The notes: generated from the letters alone by a model not told the origin. DNA of 64,000 bases from Colius striatus (GCF_028858725.1 NC_084790.1:33087031-33151030), one strand, 5' to 3'; shown: positions 11,308-24,043, counted from the first letter of the stretch. A program made the numbers and translations.

Positions 11308-13450
11308 AATTCCCATTGGCAGCCCTTGATAAATCTAAAGGTGGGATCCCAGGAAGAAGAAGTGGTCCTCTTGGTTGGCATGAGAGCTGCCAGAATCTCA
11401 TTAAACTTTATACCCTATGGGGCAAAGTTATCAACAAATAAAACTCTCGGGAGTTAAAGGAGAGAGATTTTCTTTCCTTATGTTTAAACTGATGTTATTA
11501 AGAAAGAATATAAGTACAAATAAGATCTAATAGTCCTTCTGATATTATTTTACTTCAGTATATAGATGACTTTTCCATTTTGGGGAAAGAACAATGTGGT
11601 AAAAGAAGACACAGATATTTTTTTTTGTTGATTACTAAACTTTTTAGGAGAGCAGGAAGTATCAAAATCCAAATTGCAATCTGTCAAAAAGGAAATTAGA
11701 TATTTTGAGCATTTTATTTGTGAAGGGAAACACAGAATGAATCCAGAGAGAATAAAGGGAGTTGTGGAATTGCCCTTCTTGCAAATAAACAAATAAAAAG
11801 GAATTAAGAAAGTGTTTGTGATTAACTGACTATGGCCCTCTGTGAGTAAACTTTTATGCACAGAAAACAAATGTGTTAGATTCAAAATTGCTAAATGAAG
11901 AGCCAAATGTTTCAACTTGGACAGAAGGAGAAGAAAAGCTAATCCAGGAATCTAAACAAAATGTAATCACCACTCCTGTGTTAGCACTGTCATCCTTAGG
12001 TAAACCACTTGTTTTGCTTGTCACGGTAGATAAGGGAGTGTTAACTCAACAATGGTGGGGGGTGAATGACAACCAATAGAACATACATATCCAGCCTTCT
12101 GGATCCCATATTGAGGGGATGATCAGAATATGTACAGGCAAAAGCTGCCACTGCCCTCTTAGTAGAGGAAAGCAGAAAACTAAAGTTTGGCATGATATTA
12201 GTAATAAATACCTCCCAATAAGTCAAAACTATTTGAACTCGAAAAGCTGAAAAGTGGCTAACCCATTCTAGAATATTGATATAAAAGACAATGTTCTCAA
12301 CTTGAATCTTGACTCCCAGCCCATGCCTTAATCCATCCACTTCCCTATGAAAGGGAGTCATGAAATGTGAAAACTTTCAACACAATTGTTAAGATATAAT
12401 AGAGTATCAGTGTGACCTGAATGGAAAGAAATAACTTTACATACAGGCCCTTGAGAGTAATTCAAGGCAAAAGGCATAATGGCTATGCAATTATTGAAGG
12501 AATGAGTCAAAAGCCAAAAGAAGCAGGGCGATCACCAAATACCCGGTCAGCCCAGACATACAAATTATATGCTTTAAACAGAACCTTACAACTGTGAGAA
12601 GGAAAAGATGAACATTTTATATTGATTCAAGGTATGGCTCTGAAGTGGTATAAACTTTTGGAAAGGCATGAGAAGAAGTTTACTCAATAGCAAGGGAAAA
12701 GTATTAGTACATAGAGAAGTAATTAAACAAGTATTAAAGAATTTATCACTTCCAAATGAGATTGCAGTGGTCCATGTGAATGGGCATAAAAAATGGGCCA
12801 GAGGAAACAGATTGGCCAATGAAGCAGCCAGAGAGGCAACATTAAGCCATGAGATTGTGAGTATGTATAATCTCACTTCCTACGTATCTGCACCAAAGGC
12901 AGCTCCTATGTTTACAGAAAAAGAGATGTTAAATGAACAAGCTATGAGGGAAATAATGGCTATTTTACATCAAGGAAGTCACTGGGGTATGCAAGCAAAG
13001 TGTGATTTAGCTTTAAAAAAATATGTATGTGTAGGAATGTACACAGTTGCCAAACAGATTTGTGAATGATGTGTGATTTGTAAGGAAAAAAAAAAAGGTC
13101 CTGAGGAAATAACCCCCAGGAAGTAGAGAACCTGGCCTAAGGCCCTTTAAACCAAAAATATTAAAATATTAAAAGAATTAGATACTGGGGTTTTATTTTG
13201 TCTTTCCTCAGGAAAAAAGGCTTTTGGCCCAAACAACACCCTCGAGTTTGCAGCCCACACCATCCAGCCTGAAGGGCAGATCCTGATCAAGTCCTGAAAA
13301 GGAACCAAACTACAACCCGAATGGCAAGGCCTGTTCCAGGTGTTACTGACCACTGAGACAGCAGTAAGAACAACTGAAAAAAAAAGGACTGGACTTATTA
13401 CATCAGACTCAGAGGACTAATGGGACTCTCTACTTGAGGATGGACAGTGG
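11308..13450 (+). pseudogene. Decayed pol of the tRNA-Pro ERV
   Basis: In order: a protease-like stretch near 11350 whose active-site region reads LLVGMRAA, so the D-T-G is lost; reverse transcriptase palm with intact YIDD (LLQYIDDFSILG, 11550-11585), then NPERIKG and TWTEGEEKLIQ segments; an RNase H tail (VNGHKKWARGNRLANEAA, near 12780); the integrase zinc-binding part (HQGSHWG ... CVIC, near 12970-13080); and an integrase C-terminal piece (QPEWQGLFQVLL, near 13315). RT fingers and the integrase catalytic core are missing, and stops occur throughout. Confidence 0.75.
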
Positions 13451-13479
13451 CACGTATGTCAGACTACAAACCCCTTGTG

Positions 13480-14538
13480 TCTTAAACTAAAGAAGCAATA
13501 AGAATCCAATGGAAACAAGGACACTCATTAATGTTACTAACTGATGAGGTGATAGTAATAGAAATGTCATTAATTGTTGAAAATGAGGGAGATCATTGTA
13601 ATCATGGGCTATTGTTTGTTCGAAATCCAGGGGACAGCATCACGGGGACAAAGTAGTATTTGGTTAAACTATGGATAAATGTAACTAACAGGGAGGCTCC
13701 ACAAACTATACAGTTTAATGCTTGTCAGATAGAACCTATGAGCTTGGAGCAGATATAAATGGAAGGAATTCAGGATTGTAGTGTAGAAATCAAAGAGGGG
13801 ACTGAGCCGAAGGATAGCAACTCCTACTAAATTACCTAAAATAAAACCATGAGACCCACCAAATGACCCAAAGATTGTAACTATAACTGAATAATTTAAC
13901 GTAAACATTTGAGACTGAAGCAAGATATGGAGATGCAAATGCTTGGATTGAAGGGTTTAAATATACAGTGTAAAGCCTGAATCATAGTAATTGCTATGCA
14001 TGTGCCTCGTGAAGACCTACTGCACAAGTGGTTCCCTTTCCTTTAGGATAGAGTAAAGAACCACAGGGAACGAGATGTATTACTGCCCTATACCAAGAAA
14101 AGACTGCATGGGGAAAAGAGAGCTGCGAGTCTCCCTCACTGTTATTCTCTGCTCTGCAGAGCAAAGACATCAAAGTATCTCCTGTTTTCTCTACAGTGGC
14201 CAGTAACCACACAGCTTGTCTCTCATGACAGGGTGGAGGGGCTACTGGGTATCTCGGAGACCTGGAAATGTGCACTGAGTCACTGAACGTGACTGAGGAT
14301 AAAGCAGGAAATTACTCGGCTGTGAGTATCCCCAGGGCAGATCTGTGGTGGTATTGTGGAGGAAAAATCCTGAGGCCTGTGCTCCCTCCAAATTGGAAAG
14401 GCATATGTGCCCTTGTTCAATTGGCTATTCCATTTACCCTGGCATTTGAAAGAGAAACATATATTTCGGGGAAAAGAATGAAAAGAAATCTGGGGGTGTC
14501 ATTAGATGACAGGATCTATACTGATTCAATTGGAGTTC
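13480..14538 (+). pseudogene. Decayed env of the tRNA-Pro ERV
   Basis: Fragments of a class I envelope. Near 13680 there is surface-subunit-like sequence, and 14268-14550 holds a 94-codon frame with LPPNWKGICALVQLAIPF followed by a basic stretch (GKRMKRN) that resembles a surface/transmembrane cleavage site and IYTDSIGVP. The frame then runs directly into the truncated 3' LTR, so the rest of the transmembrane subunit, the polypurine tract and the start of U3 are deleted. It cannot encode an envelope protein. Confidence 0.65.
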
Positions 14539-14741
14539 CTTGGAGTACCTAATCAATGGGGAAATATTGGAGGGGAGGGAGGGGCCTTGCGGCCGGGATA
14601 GGGAATAAAAAGCCAAATGTTGTACCTGCCAGGTGTGCCTATTAGCTAGGACACTCGCTCTTGCAAGAACGCTTAATAAAAGTGCTTCACTGCAGAGTCT
14701 GACCTGAGTCTTTCGCGAGAAAGCTTGTTTTGTTTCTCACA
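14539..14741 (+). repeat. Truncated 3' LTR of the tRNA-Pro ERV
   Basis: Matches 9206-9399 from CTTGGAGTACCTAATCAATG to the terminal TTTCTCACA, and is followed by the target duplication GGTG (14742-14745). It retains the TATA-like and AATAAA signals but lacks about 280 bases of upstream U3. Confidence 0.88.
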
Positions 14742-16051
14742 GGTGCACAATCAAGACCAGAGTCAGAGCCATGGTTAAAGTAGTTGCTGTCACATAGACA
14801 GCAGGCCGTTTTCTGTTCCCTCAAGATCAGACTGTTCTTGGCTAAAGGTGGTAGATAACTTCAAGGAAAAACAAGATGTAAAAAAAAAGAGGGAGCTTGC
14901 TTATTGCAGAAAGCGCAAGTAGGATAAACATGAAAATGTAACCTATCAGCTGCTGTTGCTGAGCTAGCTTGAAGCCTGCAGTATATATAAGTTAGAGCCT
15001 GCTTTCAGTAAAGTGAAGATTTCTGCTATCACTCATATTGAGTAGGACTGGATTTCTTCCCACCCAGCTGAGGAAGGGACCCTAGGCTAAGAGCCGCAAA
15101 ACTTCCCAACAATCTACTGGCTTCGGGCTGGGCTAGAGAAGTTTCAAGCACAAATGATCAAGAATAGGTGTAGCCTAAGGGAAGGTAATTTGATTTGGTG
15201 GCATTCTGTGCAGCCCTTCTAACATGACATCAGACAAGCAGCATTTGAGAGCCTCTTCAGTGCTTCTAGCACATCCTAGCTGAGGATACTAAGAAGAGAT
15301 GAGAACCATTGTGCCATGTCCATCAACTGGTTTATCCCTGGATCTAAGGATGTATGTCATCTGAAAGGACATGCCTGAATGCAGTATAAAAGATCAGTGT
15401 GTTGTGTGATCGACTGTGACCCTGACTGGATCTAGAAGACCCATCTCAGAAATTCTTGCTTTTACAGTGTTACACTTGAGTGAATTGAGGCATCCAGGCA
15501 ATCCTTAAAGGAATGTTATTGGAGTTGTTTCCTGATAGTTAGTTACATGGGTTGCCTGCCAGTGTGGCAGACACAGTGGCTCCACTGCTAGGAAGCAGCT
15601 CTCATTCACCTCTGTAAAAGAAAGTAATGCTTAATCAGAAATTGGCGTAAGTATTTACATATTATCACATATATTATATTTACAAAATATATCATGTTAT
15701 TATATATTTTAACAGCAGACAGGGAAGACTGGATTTTACTTTGTAGTCTTTGTCTGTCTCTGAGGAATTGAATGAGGTCTAGGCTGTAAAATGAATTGAG
15801 GAAATCATACCTGATAATGTCACTGGAAACGGGAATAAAACTCCTTAACATCAGTGTAGCATTAAGAAGCAGGCACTCATTGCAGCACTGGGTGCACAGG
15901 GGATTGTTCCACCTAGCATGCATGCTGCATGTTGCATGAGTTAAAGCTTATATTATCCAGTCACATGGTTATTACACATTCTCTTCCCTGGGATTAATCA
16001 TCATAGGGAACAGCCTCTTTATGCATACCAGTAGTCATGGTGGTATTGACT
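14742..16051. other. Unassigned, possible LTR-like segment at 14880-15115
   Basis: No gene is supported. A strong TATA-like GTATATATAAG at about 14981 followed by GTAAAG near 15010 suggests LTR-derived promoter sequence, but no ends or partner copy were found. The remainder looks like ordinary AT-rich non-coding DNA. Confidence 0.3.
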
Positions 16052-16571
16052 TGCGGAATCAAACTCTGTAACTCAAAGAGTTACAAAGAAGGTATGTTTA
16101 TTCGGCGCCGGGCGCACGGGGGATCGCTCCACCACAAACGTGCGCACCCGACTCGGCAACTTGCTTGACTTATATTTGTTACAAAGTTACAAAATCATAT
16201 GATAACATTATCCGCCTAGACAAAGACACAACCTGTCCCGATTTTCACATGTAAATTAGGTCTTTTCTTCCTTTCGTTTGCGTGATATCTCCCGGTGATG
16301 GCTGGTGATGGTCTTTGGGGTCTTGGGAGATGAAGGCTGATAAGTCCTGAGGCTTTCTCACCCCTGATCTTCAGATATCCCTTGGCCCCTCGCAGAACCG
16401 GTTTCTGCCGTCTAGGAAGTTGCAGGACCCCGGGGGTATTGTGTAAGGAGATGAGCAGGACCTTTTCCAGCTTGTATGTGAATTTTGTCCTGTCTGAAAA
16501 ATAAGCTTTATACTATTGTGATAAGTTAGTATAAGGTTTATTAGCACATGTTAGTATAAAGCTCTACATCA
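16052..16571 (-). repeat. LTR, minus orientation (inverted partner of 8022-8539)
   Basis: Reverse complement of the 518-base LTR at 8022-8539 with only scattered differences. On the minus strand it begins TGATGTAGAGC at 16571 and ends GAGTTTGATTCCGCA at 16052. It abuts the truncated LTR starting at 16572 and was possibly inserted into it. Confidence 0.78.
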
Positions 16572-17206
16572 TCTGTGCCCAGAGGGGCCATGACTCTATG
16601 GCATTGGAGCAGAATGTGCTTGGAGTTCTGCTGCTGAGGAGACCCGTGGGGAGGAGTCTATGAGGAGCTGCAGCCCATGCTGCTGGACTCATGCCAGAGA
16701 GATTCATTAAGGACTCTATCCCATGGGAGGGACCCTGCGTTGGAGCAGGAGAAGAGTGTGAGAAGTCTTTCTCTGAGCAGCAGAGACCATCTGTGAGAGA
16801 CTGATTGCAATTCGTGTTCCCTGCCCCCCGTGCTGCTGAGTGGGGAGGAGTTAGAGATATCAGGAGCCCAGGAGCTGAGCCCAGAAATAAGGCAGGGTTG
16901 GGGCGAAGAAAGCCTTGAAGGGCTGGTTGTATTTTTCTCACTATCCTTATCTGCTTTTGTTTTCTGTCTGTTCTAGTTGTTAGTGGATTCAACTGCTCAT
17001 GTTTTCCTCTGTAAGTCAAGGAGTTGAGTTTGGTTTGCTTTGAACCATAATTGGCAGTGAGTCCTCCTTGCCTGTATCTAGATCCACAAGGCCTTTGGTT
17101 TATTTCTTGCTGGGTTCTCCACCATCCTACTGGGGGTGGGGGAGTGAGGGCATGTGTGTGTGAGTGAGCAACTGTGCGGGTTACTGGCTAGGCTTAAACC
17201 ACAACA
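16572..17206 (+). repeat. LTR of the nested-LTR family, 5'-truncated, plus strand
   Basis: Matches the 3' half of the LTR at 43886-45223: CATCTGTGAGAGACTGA, GAGTTAGAGATATC, AACCATAATTGGCAGTGAG and the terminal GGCTTAAACCACAACA ending at 17206. The upstream part is missing, with the minus-strand LTR at 16052-16571 directly adjacent. Confidence 0.75.
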
Positions 17207-18179
17207 GTGTTGTTCTGCTTTAGCAAGTAGCAACTTTTGCATGGTAAGAGGGGGAGCGAGTTGCAGTGAAGACCCGGTAAAGAGTTTGTGGACTCTTCCC
17301 CCCACCCCCCGCTCCTGGGTTCACACCCACCTCCGGCCCGGCTGGGCCAATCTGGCGCCTCTGTGATCACTATTTAGGGGACAGGAATTTGAAGTGCTGG
17401 CAGGAGGTGTAAGAGTGATACAAGATGGAGGGGACCACGTGGATCCTTCAGCCAGAGAAGGAGGAAAGAAGGAGAAGCAATAGACCCGAGATCCCTCTGC
17501 AAGCCGTAGCGACAATGCAGGCTGTGCCCCTGCAACCTATGGAGACCCATGGCAGGACAGAGCCACCAGCAGCTCCATGTGAGTGAGCCCGGACGGGCGA
17601 GGGACTGTGTGGGGAGACGGCCATGGCCCAGGCCGTGCTGGAGAGCCTGCGCGCTGCAGAAAGGAGCTGCAGCCTTTGGGATAAATGCACATCGGAGCCA
17701 CCTATGCAGGGCTGCCGTGTGTGTGAGGTACCCCACGGACTTGCAGGGAGGTTGGGTGCAGAGCCCACCCGTCCTGAGGAGGGACAAAAGGCAGAAGCTA
17801 TTGGGAATAGATTGACTGAAACCCTCACTTCCTGCCCCCAGAACCGTTCAAGGGGGGGAGGAGGTAAAAACCCCGGGATCTCTGCAACTCGCTCTGAGCC
17901 CGGGAAGAGGGGAGGAGTGGGGAGAAAGGCTGGTGGAACTCTTCATTGTTATACCACTCTATGTTGTTTTATTTTGGTTATGTTTTGGGGTTTTATGGTT
18001 ATATTTTAGTTGATGTTGCATTGAATTATTTTCTGTTTTCTTCCCCAAGCTGAGTAGCCTGGTCTGTTTTGTCCTGAACCTTAAGCAGCAATTAAGCACT
18101 CCCTGCCCTTTGGCAATTCTCAGCCTCTTCGGTACTTGAGGCTAATCGTGGTCTTTTGTTCCCTGATGGGCTTAAACCA
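17207..18179 (+). repeat. Related LTR (second subfamily), in tandem with the previous one
   Basis: Resembles 54461-55380 along its length: CTGTGATCA near its 5' part, GTGATACAAGATGGAGG, CCTCTGCAAGCC, CGGGAAGAGGGGAGGAGTGG and the end GATGGGCTTAAACCA. The terminal bases after AAACCA are altered. Open frames on both strands here are repeat-derived, and none resembles a known protein. Confidence 0.65.
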
Positions 18180-18680
18180 GGAGAAGTGTGTATGCAGATA
18201 CGTGTGACTGGGTTCCAGCTGCAGAACAGGACACTGGTAAGGACTGCAGCTCTGGGACTAGTGTGTGTGAGAGAGGCTCTATTATAACACTATTGCACTG
18301 TGAGTATGGGGGATCTTCCATGGTACTGAAAAAATACTGTATCACCAAATGCAGCAGGACTGTTCAACCTGCTGGACAGAGGACAGACAATTTCAGAGGG
18401 ATTCAGGTAGAAAATGTGGGTCTAGGCACAAAGAACATTAACTGTACTGATAGTGTTTGCAGATACAAGATTATTTTAGTCAATAACCTAACACCACACT
18501 AACTTGTTAAGCACTTGCTAATAATTTAATTAACTAGTTAAGCACTTGCAAATACTTTAATCACCTAAGGACTATGTAAGGACTCTTGCAAAAACTGCAA
18601 GAGTTGCAAAAAAGTGGTCTTTCTTAATTTTCTTCATAGTGTTTGCCAGGTGGCCCTTCATGGTCTGATTCCTTTGTCAT
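18180..18680. other. Unassigned sequence
   Basis: No gene recognised. Two diverged copies of a TTAAGCACTTGC motif occur at about 18506 and 18538. Confidence 0.35.
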
Positions 18681-18689
18681 AGTTACACG

Positions 18690-19150
18690 ACCTTTAGCAG
18701 TGATGTGCGTGGCAAACTATGAAACAAGTGGTTAATACAATAACCATTGTTACTTTAGTTTTTTCTATAACTACTGATTTATACTTCATATAATCACAAG
18801 ATACCTGGTGCAGGTGTTTGTTAGGAAAAAACTTGTCTGTTGCCAAGGCAGGTGGATGGGGCGAGTGGACTGATATCTTTCTGTTAGTGTTTAACCAATC
18901 ACTATGATATTGTGAAATGTTATTATACTTAAGAACCAATCAATATAAAGAGCAAATTAAAAGATGGACATTTAATGCAAGCTTTTGTTAGCAAATGTAG
19001 CTCTTTGTTTAGAATGTATAAAACCCTTGAAAATTGTAACTAACACGGGAGCACAGTTGGAGGAGATATCCTCTCTGTTCCTCAGTGCTGCGTAATAAAG
19101 AAGTGCCTGCTTCTCTGCATTCCTGTGTAGATAAGTTAATTTGTGATTGC
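18690..19150 (+). repeat. Probable solo LTR
   Basis: Contains TATAAAA at 19017-19023 and AATAAA at 19094-19099, a spacing suited to an R region, followed by a T/C/G-rich stretch. The region upstream has CCAATC-like motifs (near 18895 and 18935). No partner copy or target duplication was found in the window, so boundaries are estimates. Confidence 0.45.
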
Positions 19151-22100
19151 TATACACTAGTATTTGGTGTTTTTTGCAGGCACTCAGACTGCAGCATGGC
19201 TTCAATAATAGTGAGGTATTTCTGACTGGTCTTTTTACACTGGGAAGCATCCTGAACATTCACTAGATTTTTACTCTAGACAAAGCCTCCCACCAGTTCT
19301 CTGAATAAAAGTACTTGGTTACCAGTCCTTCAGCTGCTAAATGCATGAGCCTATAGTTTTGCAATGTGCAGTGACATAGACTTAAAGATTATTTTTTTTT
19401 TCCACCATAAATTTCCCAATTCATTATGGATGTGCACAGCTCTCCACATTTTTCCAGTATAACCAGTAGAAGCAGGTGAAATGTTGAAATCCTTATATTT
19501 TTGTCACTACTGACTTCAATAAGCAAGCTGCTAATTATCTGAATATAAAGCATGGTTTGCTCTCCACTGAATGATCACCTTCCAGGAAGAGATGTTTGCT
19601 TTCTTTATAGCTATTCAAAGACATAGGCAGCTACTGATTTTCAGAAAAAGAGTATATTCTCTGTATTCATCATAACGTATTAGTATTAAAGGGAGAGAAA
19701 TGAAGAGAGTTTCCAAAGACATCCCTCTTTCCATGACCAGTAAACACCTCTTGAAGAACAATACTGAAATTTTTGTGCAGAGGCATAGTAAATAGCCTCA
19801 GCTGCATATGTTATTCTGGCTTTAGTACTGTATGTTACATTACATGGAGCTCTGTTATTGAATATTCTGACTCCAGAGCTAAGTAAACACTAGAAAGGCT
19901 CTGTTTATTCTGTTTTAAGACTGGGAATGTATGCTAAGCCTCACCTCATTTATAGAGCATGAAAAGGCTTTCACTTTAAGGATCATCTCTGAGCGTCTCT
20001 GTTACAGAAATATCAGTAAGAGCTGGAGGGACTCGTGCAGAGGTTTGGAACACTGTGGTTTGATGTCACTTCATTTTCGAGGCTTTCTTTTCTAAGTAGT
20101 TCCCTGTCCCTAGCTTGCGTTAAAAACAGGTGAAGTGTTGCTACTGAAGGACAGCTAGTTACTACTTGATACTGTTACAGTCCAGCTAAACCCAATGTCA
20201 TCTGCACAAATAAGCATCTTGGACTCTGCCCTCAAACTTTTCCACCCAGGACAGCAGCAGGTAAATTCTGTCTGCACTCCCTTAAGGAGTAAATACTTAT
20301 TTCTCAAAAGATGCATCAAGTCGGTAAAAGTAAACTGAAATATGAAATTGAAAGCCTGGGAGAGAAATGCTGGAAATTGTTACTGTCTGTTGAGTATGGT
20401 TCACCTGTAGGTACATACCATTATGACCAAAAGAGAGCTGTCAGACAAAGTGACTGAGCTACAGTTACTACTTCAGCAAGAGGAGAATTTGGCAAAAAAA
20501 AAAATTAATTGATGAAAAAACTCAGCAAGCCCTGAAAATATGTGATCAGTAGTTGGAATCTTGTTGAAAGGCTTGCAGCCTTAGAGAACAATATTCAGTT
20601 GCTGTAGGTAATACTGTATGGTTTCTTTCTACCTCTTATCACAGTCCTTGTAAGCTGCTCTAGTAATCTCTGTGGATCCTTCTGTATATAAGTAGTGTCT
20701 TTCACCTTGTATTTTAGTCTTCTTTTTGTTGCTATTTTGGTGAACCAGTTTGGTTCCTGATTTTTTAACTGTTAGGTGTTCTTGCTATGGCATTACTTTC
20801 AAGTCTGCATGAAATTCTTGTTAGTTTTAAGCATATATGGAACGGAGTTACTGATGTCTCTTGATCTTGAAAACAGGTCTTCCCTTGTGAAACGTAACAT
20901 GAATGCCTGAGGAAATGCAGACCTCTTGGGAACCTTAGGAGGAAGGGTAAAGTGTCTCACTTTAATCACAAGAGATCCTAATCACACTGAGCAATAGCCA
21001 TAATTTTACTGGAGAGAGAAGTTTTTCTTTTTTCCTGCAGGTTAGCAGCAGCTTATCTTTCCTGATTGTCTTCTTCACCTTCCTGGGGAAGGGTGTATTG
21101 CCATGCACTTATGCCCTGACACGAGCCAAAATATGCCATTTTTCAGTGGGAAGTCCTGTAGTGCATTTGTACATCCTTGCAACTTAGCAGATTTGGGAGT
21201 TTTCATTGTTGTGAGTGATATGATCCTGCCATTCTGCTGTGTGTGCTAGCAACATCCTTTCACATGGGAATCCACTCTTCATGGCTTTGAAGAGATTTTT
21301 TTCAGGAAAGGTTGCATTTTATTCTTTAGATCTATCTTAAGAATTAGTGATTCAACTTTCTCATTATTGGGTTTTCCCACAAAGGATCTTAGCAACGTAA
21401 AACTCATTCCCATCTTGCAGTGTCCTAGTGGGCCCTGTTTTAACCATGACTGCTGAGTTCGTCATCTCTGAGATAGCCTCTGGCTCCACTGGCAGGTTGA
21501 GCTAACAAGTAAACTAATGAGATAGTAGGTAGTCTGAACACATCAAGGCCTATATGTTTGCCTAGTGATGGAACCATCCTTACTGAGTCTCTGTGTGGTA
21601 GCTAGGAGGGAAAAGTCTATTCATGTTACTGTCTCTCCTAACTGAAGAATTTTCTTCCCTCAGAAGTACACAGAAATTGAGAAGGAAATGGAGGAGCCCA
21701 GGCACCTTTTAGAACATTGGCATCCAGGTATCTCTGTCATTTGAGAATCTATTTAACCATTATAAGCATTTTGTGACAATTCTTCAGTCTATTCTACAGA
21801 CACCATTAGAAGCCCAGCTTAAAGAATTTTGCTTTTTGTTGCAGTCCCTTTAAATAAAAAGTGATCTGTGATTAAGAGCAGGACTTCTTATGAAACCAGC
21901 TGGAGAAAACAGGAACTTTTCAGGCGTAAGTACTGTTCTCTGACAACATTGGTGTAATGTTGCTATATCACTCTAGTGATTTAGAAACGTAAAAAGTTTC
22001 TCTTTCACCTCTGAAATGGCCTTTTGTGCCTTAAAGTTTGTCTGATGGTTTTTTCCAGCTCTATCATTTATTTCAGTTTAGTTTCCTTCTTCCTGCAGAG

Positions 22101-23984
22101 CTTATCTTGCTTAAATCCTTTTGGTCACTGGCAGTGCTCTCACAGGATATCTGGCAGGCATGAAACATCAGGTACCTGTACCAAGTGTAACTTTCTGTTT
22201 CAGGCAGTGTGAAAAAAATCTCTTTAACTGCTCTTTAAATGTGTGTTAACGTGCTCTGCTTAGAACTCCTTTTCTCTCTGAGCTCGCATTTCATCCTTAA
22301 GTGACCTTTGGCATGATTCAGGCAAGGAATTTCCTAGTGGGACACAGAGCCACAAAGCCAAGTAACTGTGGGGAAGGCCTGCTGCTTATGTGAGCAGGAC
22401 AACTCCAGACATCATGTATCCCCCAACTATCTTTAATAATCCCTTCTCTGAATGTTGCTGCCAAGAATATTATAGCAGAGTGTTGGGAAAAATGGTCAGA
22501 CCAGACCTGAAGGGCTGTTACAAGATATATGGTGAATTGCTAGAAAGTACCATGCAAGTGCCATGTATTCAGCAATCTGTGTCTGTTCTCATGTGATAGA
22601 GGAGTGCTTTTTGAGAAACAGACAGTGCTTACTTGGAGTTGTGCTCAATTGTGTAGTTCCTTGGCAGGATTGAGATCCATCAGCTCCAATACTATCCACA
22701 GAGCATAAGCTTGGAAGCATACAGAATGAGCAGCTCTTCCCTAGCAAAAGTAACGTGGTTTGTCTAATGAAGCTGGAAAATTGAGTGTGACAGAATAAGC
22801 TTCCCTAGGATATGGGAGGAATTCATACCAATAGGAGGCAAAACCCAAATACTCTTTCTAGCAAAACTGCCCATGGTGTTTTATTTTTAAAATCTTCTTG
22901 ACAGCGCAGCCATGTTCTTCTGTTGGCAGACTCCCTTTTCATTTCTGCCCAGGTATACTGCAAAGAGCGAGACTGGGAGTGTGTTGAAAACCATGTGTCC
23001 TGTTGATTGATTGCTTTTCTTAAGACCTAAGTATGTTAGAAGCACTCCAAATGCTTTATGGTTTAATCACTGAAACAGTCAAAGGGTGTGTGCTGCCACT
23101 ATCTTAAAAGGGTTCTGATGTTTGCACTGTTTGCAAGGAACAAGTGTTCAGTGTTGCCCCGGAAGTCACGGCCCTCAGATTGGGAAAGAAATTTTACTTT
23201 CTGACAGTGAAATCTTGATTCTGTTTTGATTCAGAACTGCCAGTGTGTCAATCAACTAGTGGCTAATTTAGGTCATTGTTGCCTGTGTTTAACTACATAT
23301 GCATCACGAAATGTGTTAAGGGTCAGTCTGCAAGTGATCCTTTAGTGTTAGTATGAAAGATGTACAGTGACTTATTTCATCTCTCCTATTGGAAAATAGC
23401 GGGCCTTTCCCATGGCCTGCAGATGAGACTGTAGCTGTTCTTAATTTCAAAGCTGTAACATTCTGTATTAACATGGTACCTAGTAACAAGGACCTGTTCT
23501 AAGAGAAGGTCTGGATCTGGCACAGTGAGGCCTATGACTGTGGTCAAATGGACACTTTGCATTGCAGAAAAGTATAAGACATAAATATTTGTGCAATTAA
23601 CTGTGCAGAGAATGGACAGATATTTCTTCTCTCTTGTGGGCAGTGTAATGTGACACAGAGCTGGCACTCTTTCAGAGTGAATTGTAAGAGACTTTACTCA
23701 GCCTTTCCTGCTCATGACAGGAAATGGTCGGAGAGTAATGATCAACAGAGAATGGAGTGATTTATGCATTGCTTTGATACAGAGGGGAGGATTGAAAACA
23801 CCTTCTGGGCTTTAGACTGTGGAATACACCAGCTAGTCCAAATTAGACATGTTTAATTTACAGGACAGTGTTCTATGTGAGAACATAAGAGAGAACATAG
23901 GAACAGCTGGATGAGTAACAAATTAATTTGTTTGCAAACAGATTTCTCTCACACAGTAATGTGCTGTAATAATTATCTTTCATT
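19151..23984. other. Non-coding stretch, possible decayed exons at 20400-21730
   Basis: No intact gene. Two exon-like segments on the plus strand read as coiled coil. At about 20410-20500, after TTCACCTGTAG, a frame gives TKRELSDKVTELQLLLQQEE. At 21662-21727, between a pyrimidine-rich CTTCCCTCAG and CAG|GTATCT, a frame gives KYTEIEKEMEEPRHLLEHW. I do not recognise the parent protein. The rest shows no repeats or genes I can name. Confidence 0.3.
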
Positions 23985-24043
23985 TCTAAGTTCAACACGG
24001 AAGAGCAAGGACAAGGAGGGGTGTACTCCTGGATCTGGTACTG

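Larger units (their letters stand above)
8927..14741 (+). mobile_element. Gammaretrovirus-like ERV provirus with tRNA-Pro primer site
   Basis: A complete-boundary but internally decayed provirus. The 5' LTR starts TGTGAGAAA and both LTRs end TTTCTCACA, a perfect inverted terminal repeat. The 4-base direct repeat GGTG occurs at 8923-8926 and 14742-14745, the duplication length typical of gammaretroviruses. Inside are a tRNA-Pro primer binding site, gag, protease, reverse transcriptase (with YIDD), RNase H/integrase and env remnants, all full of stops and frame changes. The 3' LTR lacks its first ~280 bases. Matching duplications show that the truncation happened after a single integration. Confidence 0.88.

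Noticed and set aside
17374-18009. Several frames of about 130 codons within the LTR at 17207-18179
   Set aside because: Present on both strands, low complexity, and not aligned with the frame seen in the 43886 LTR.
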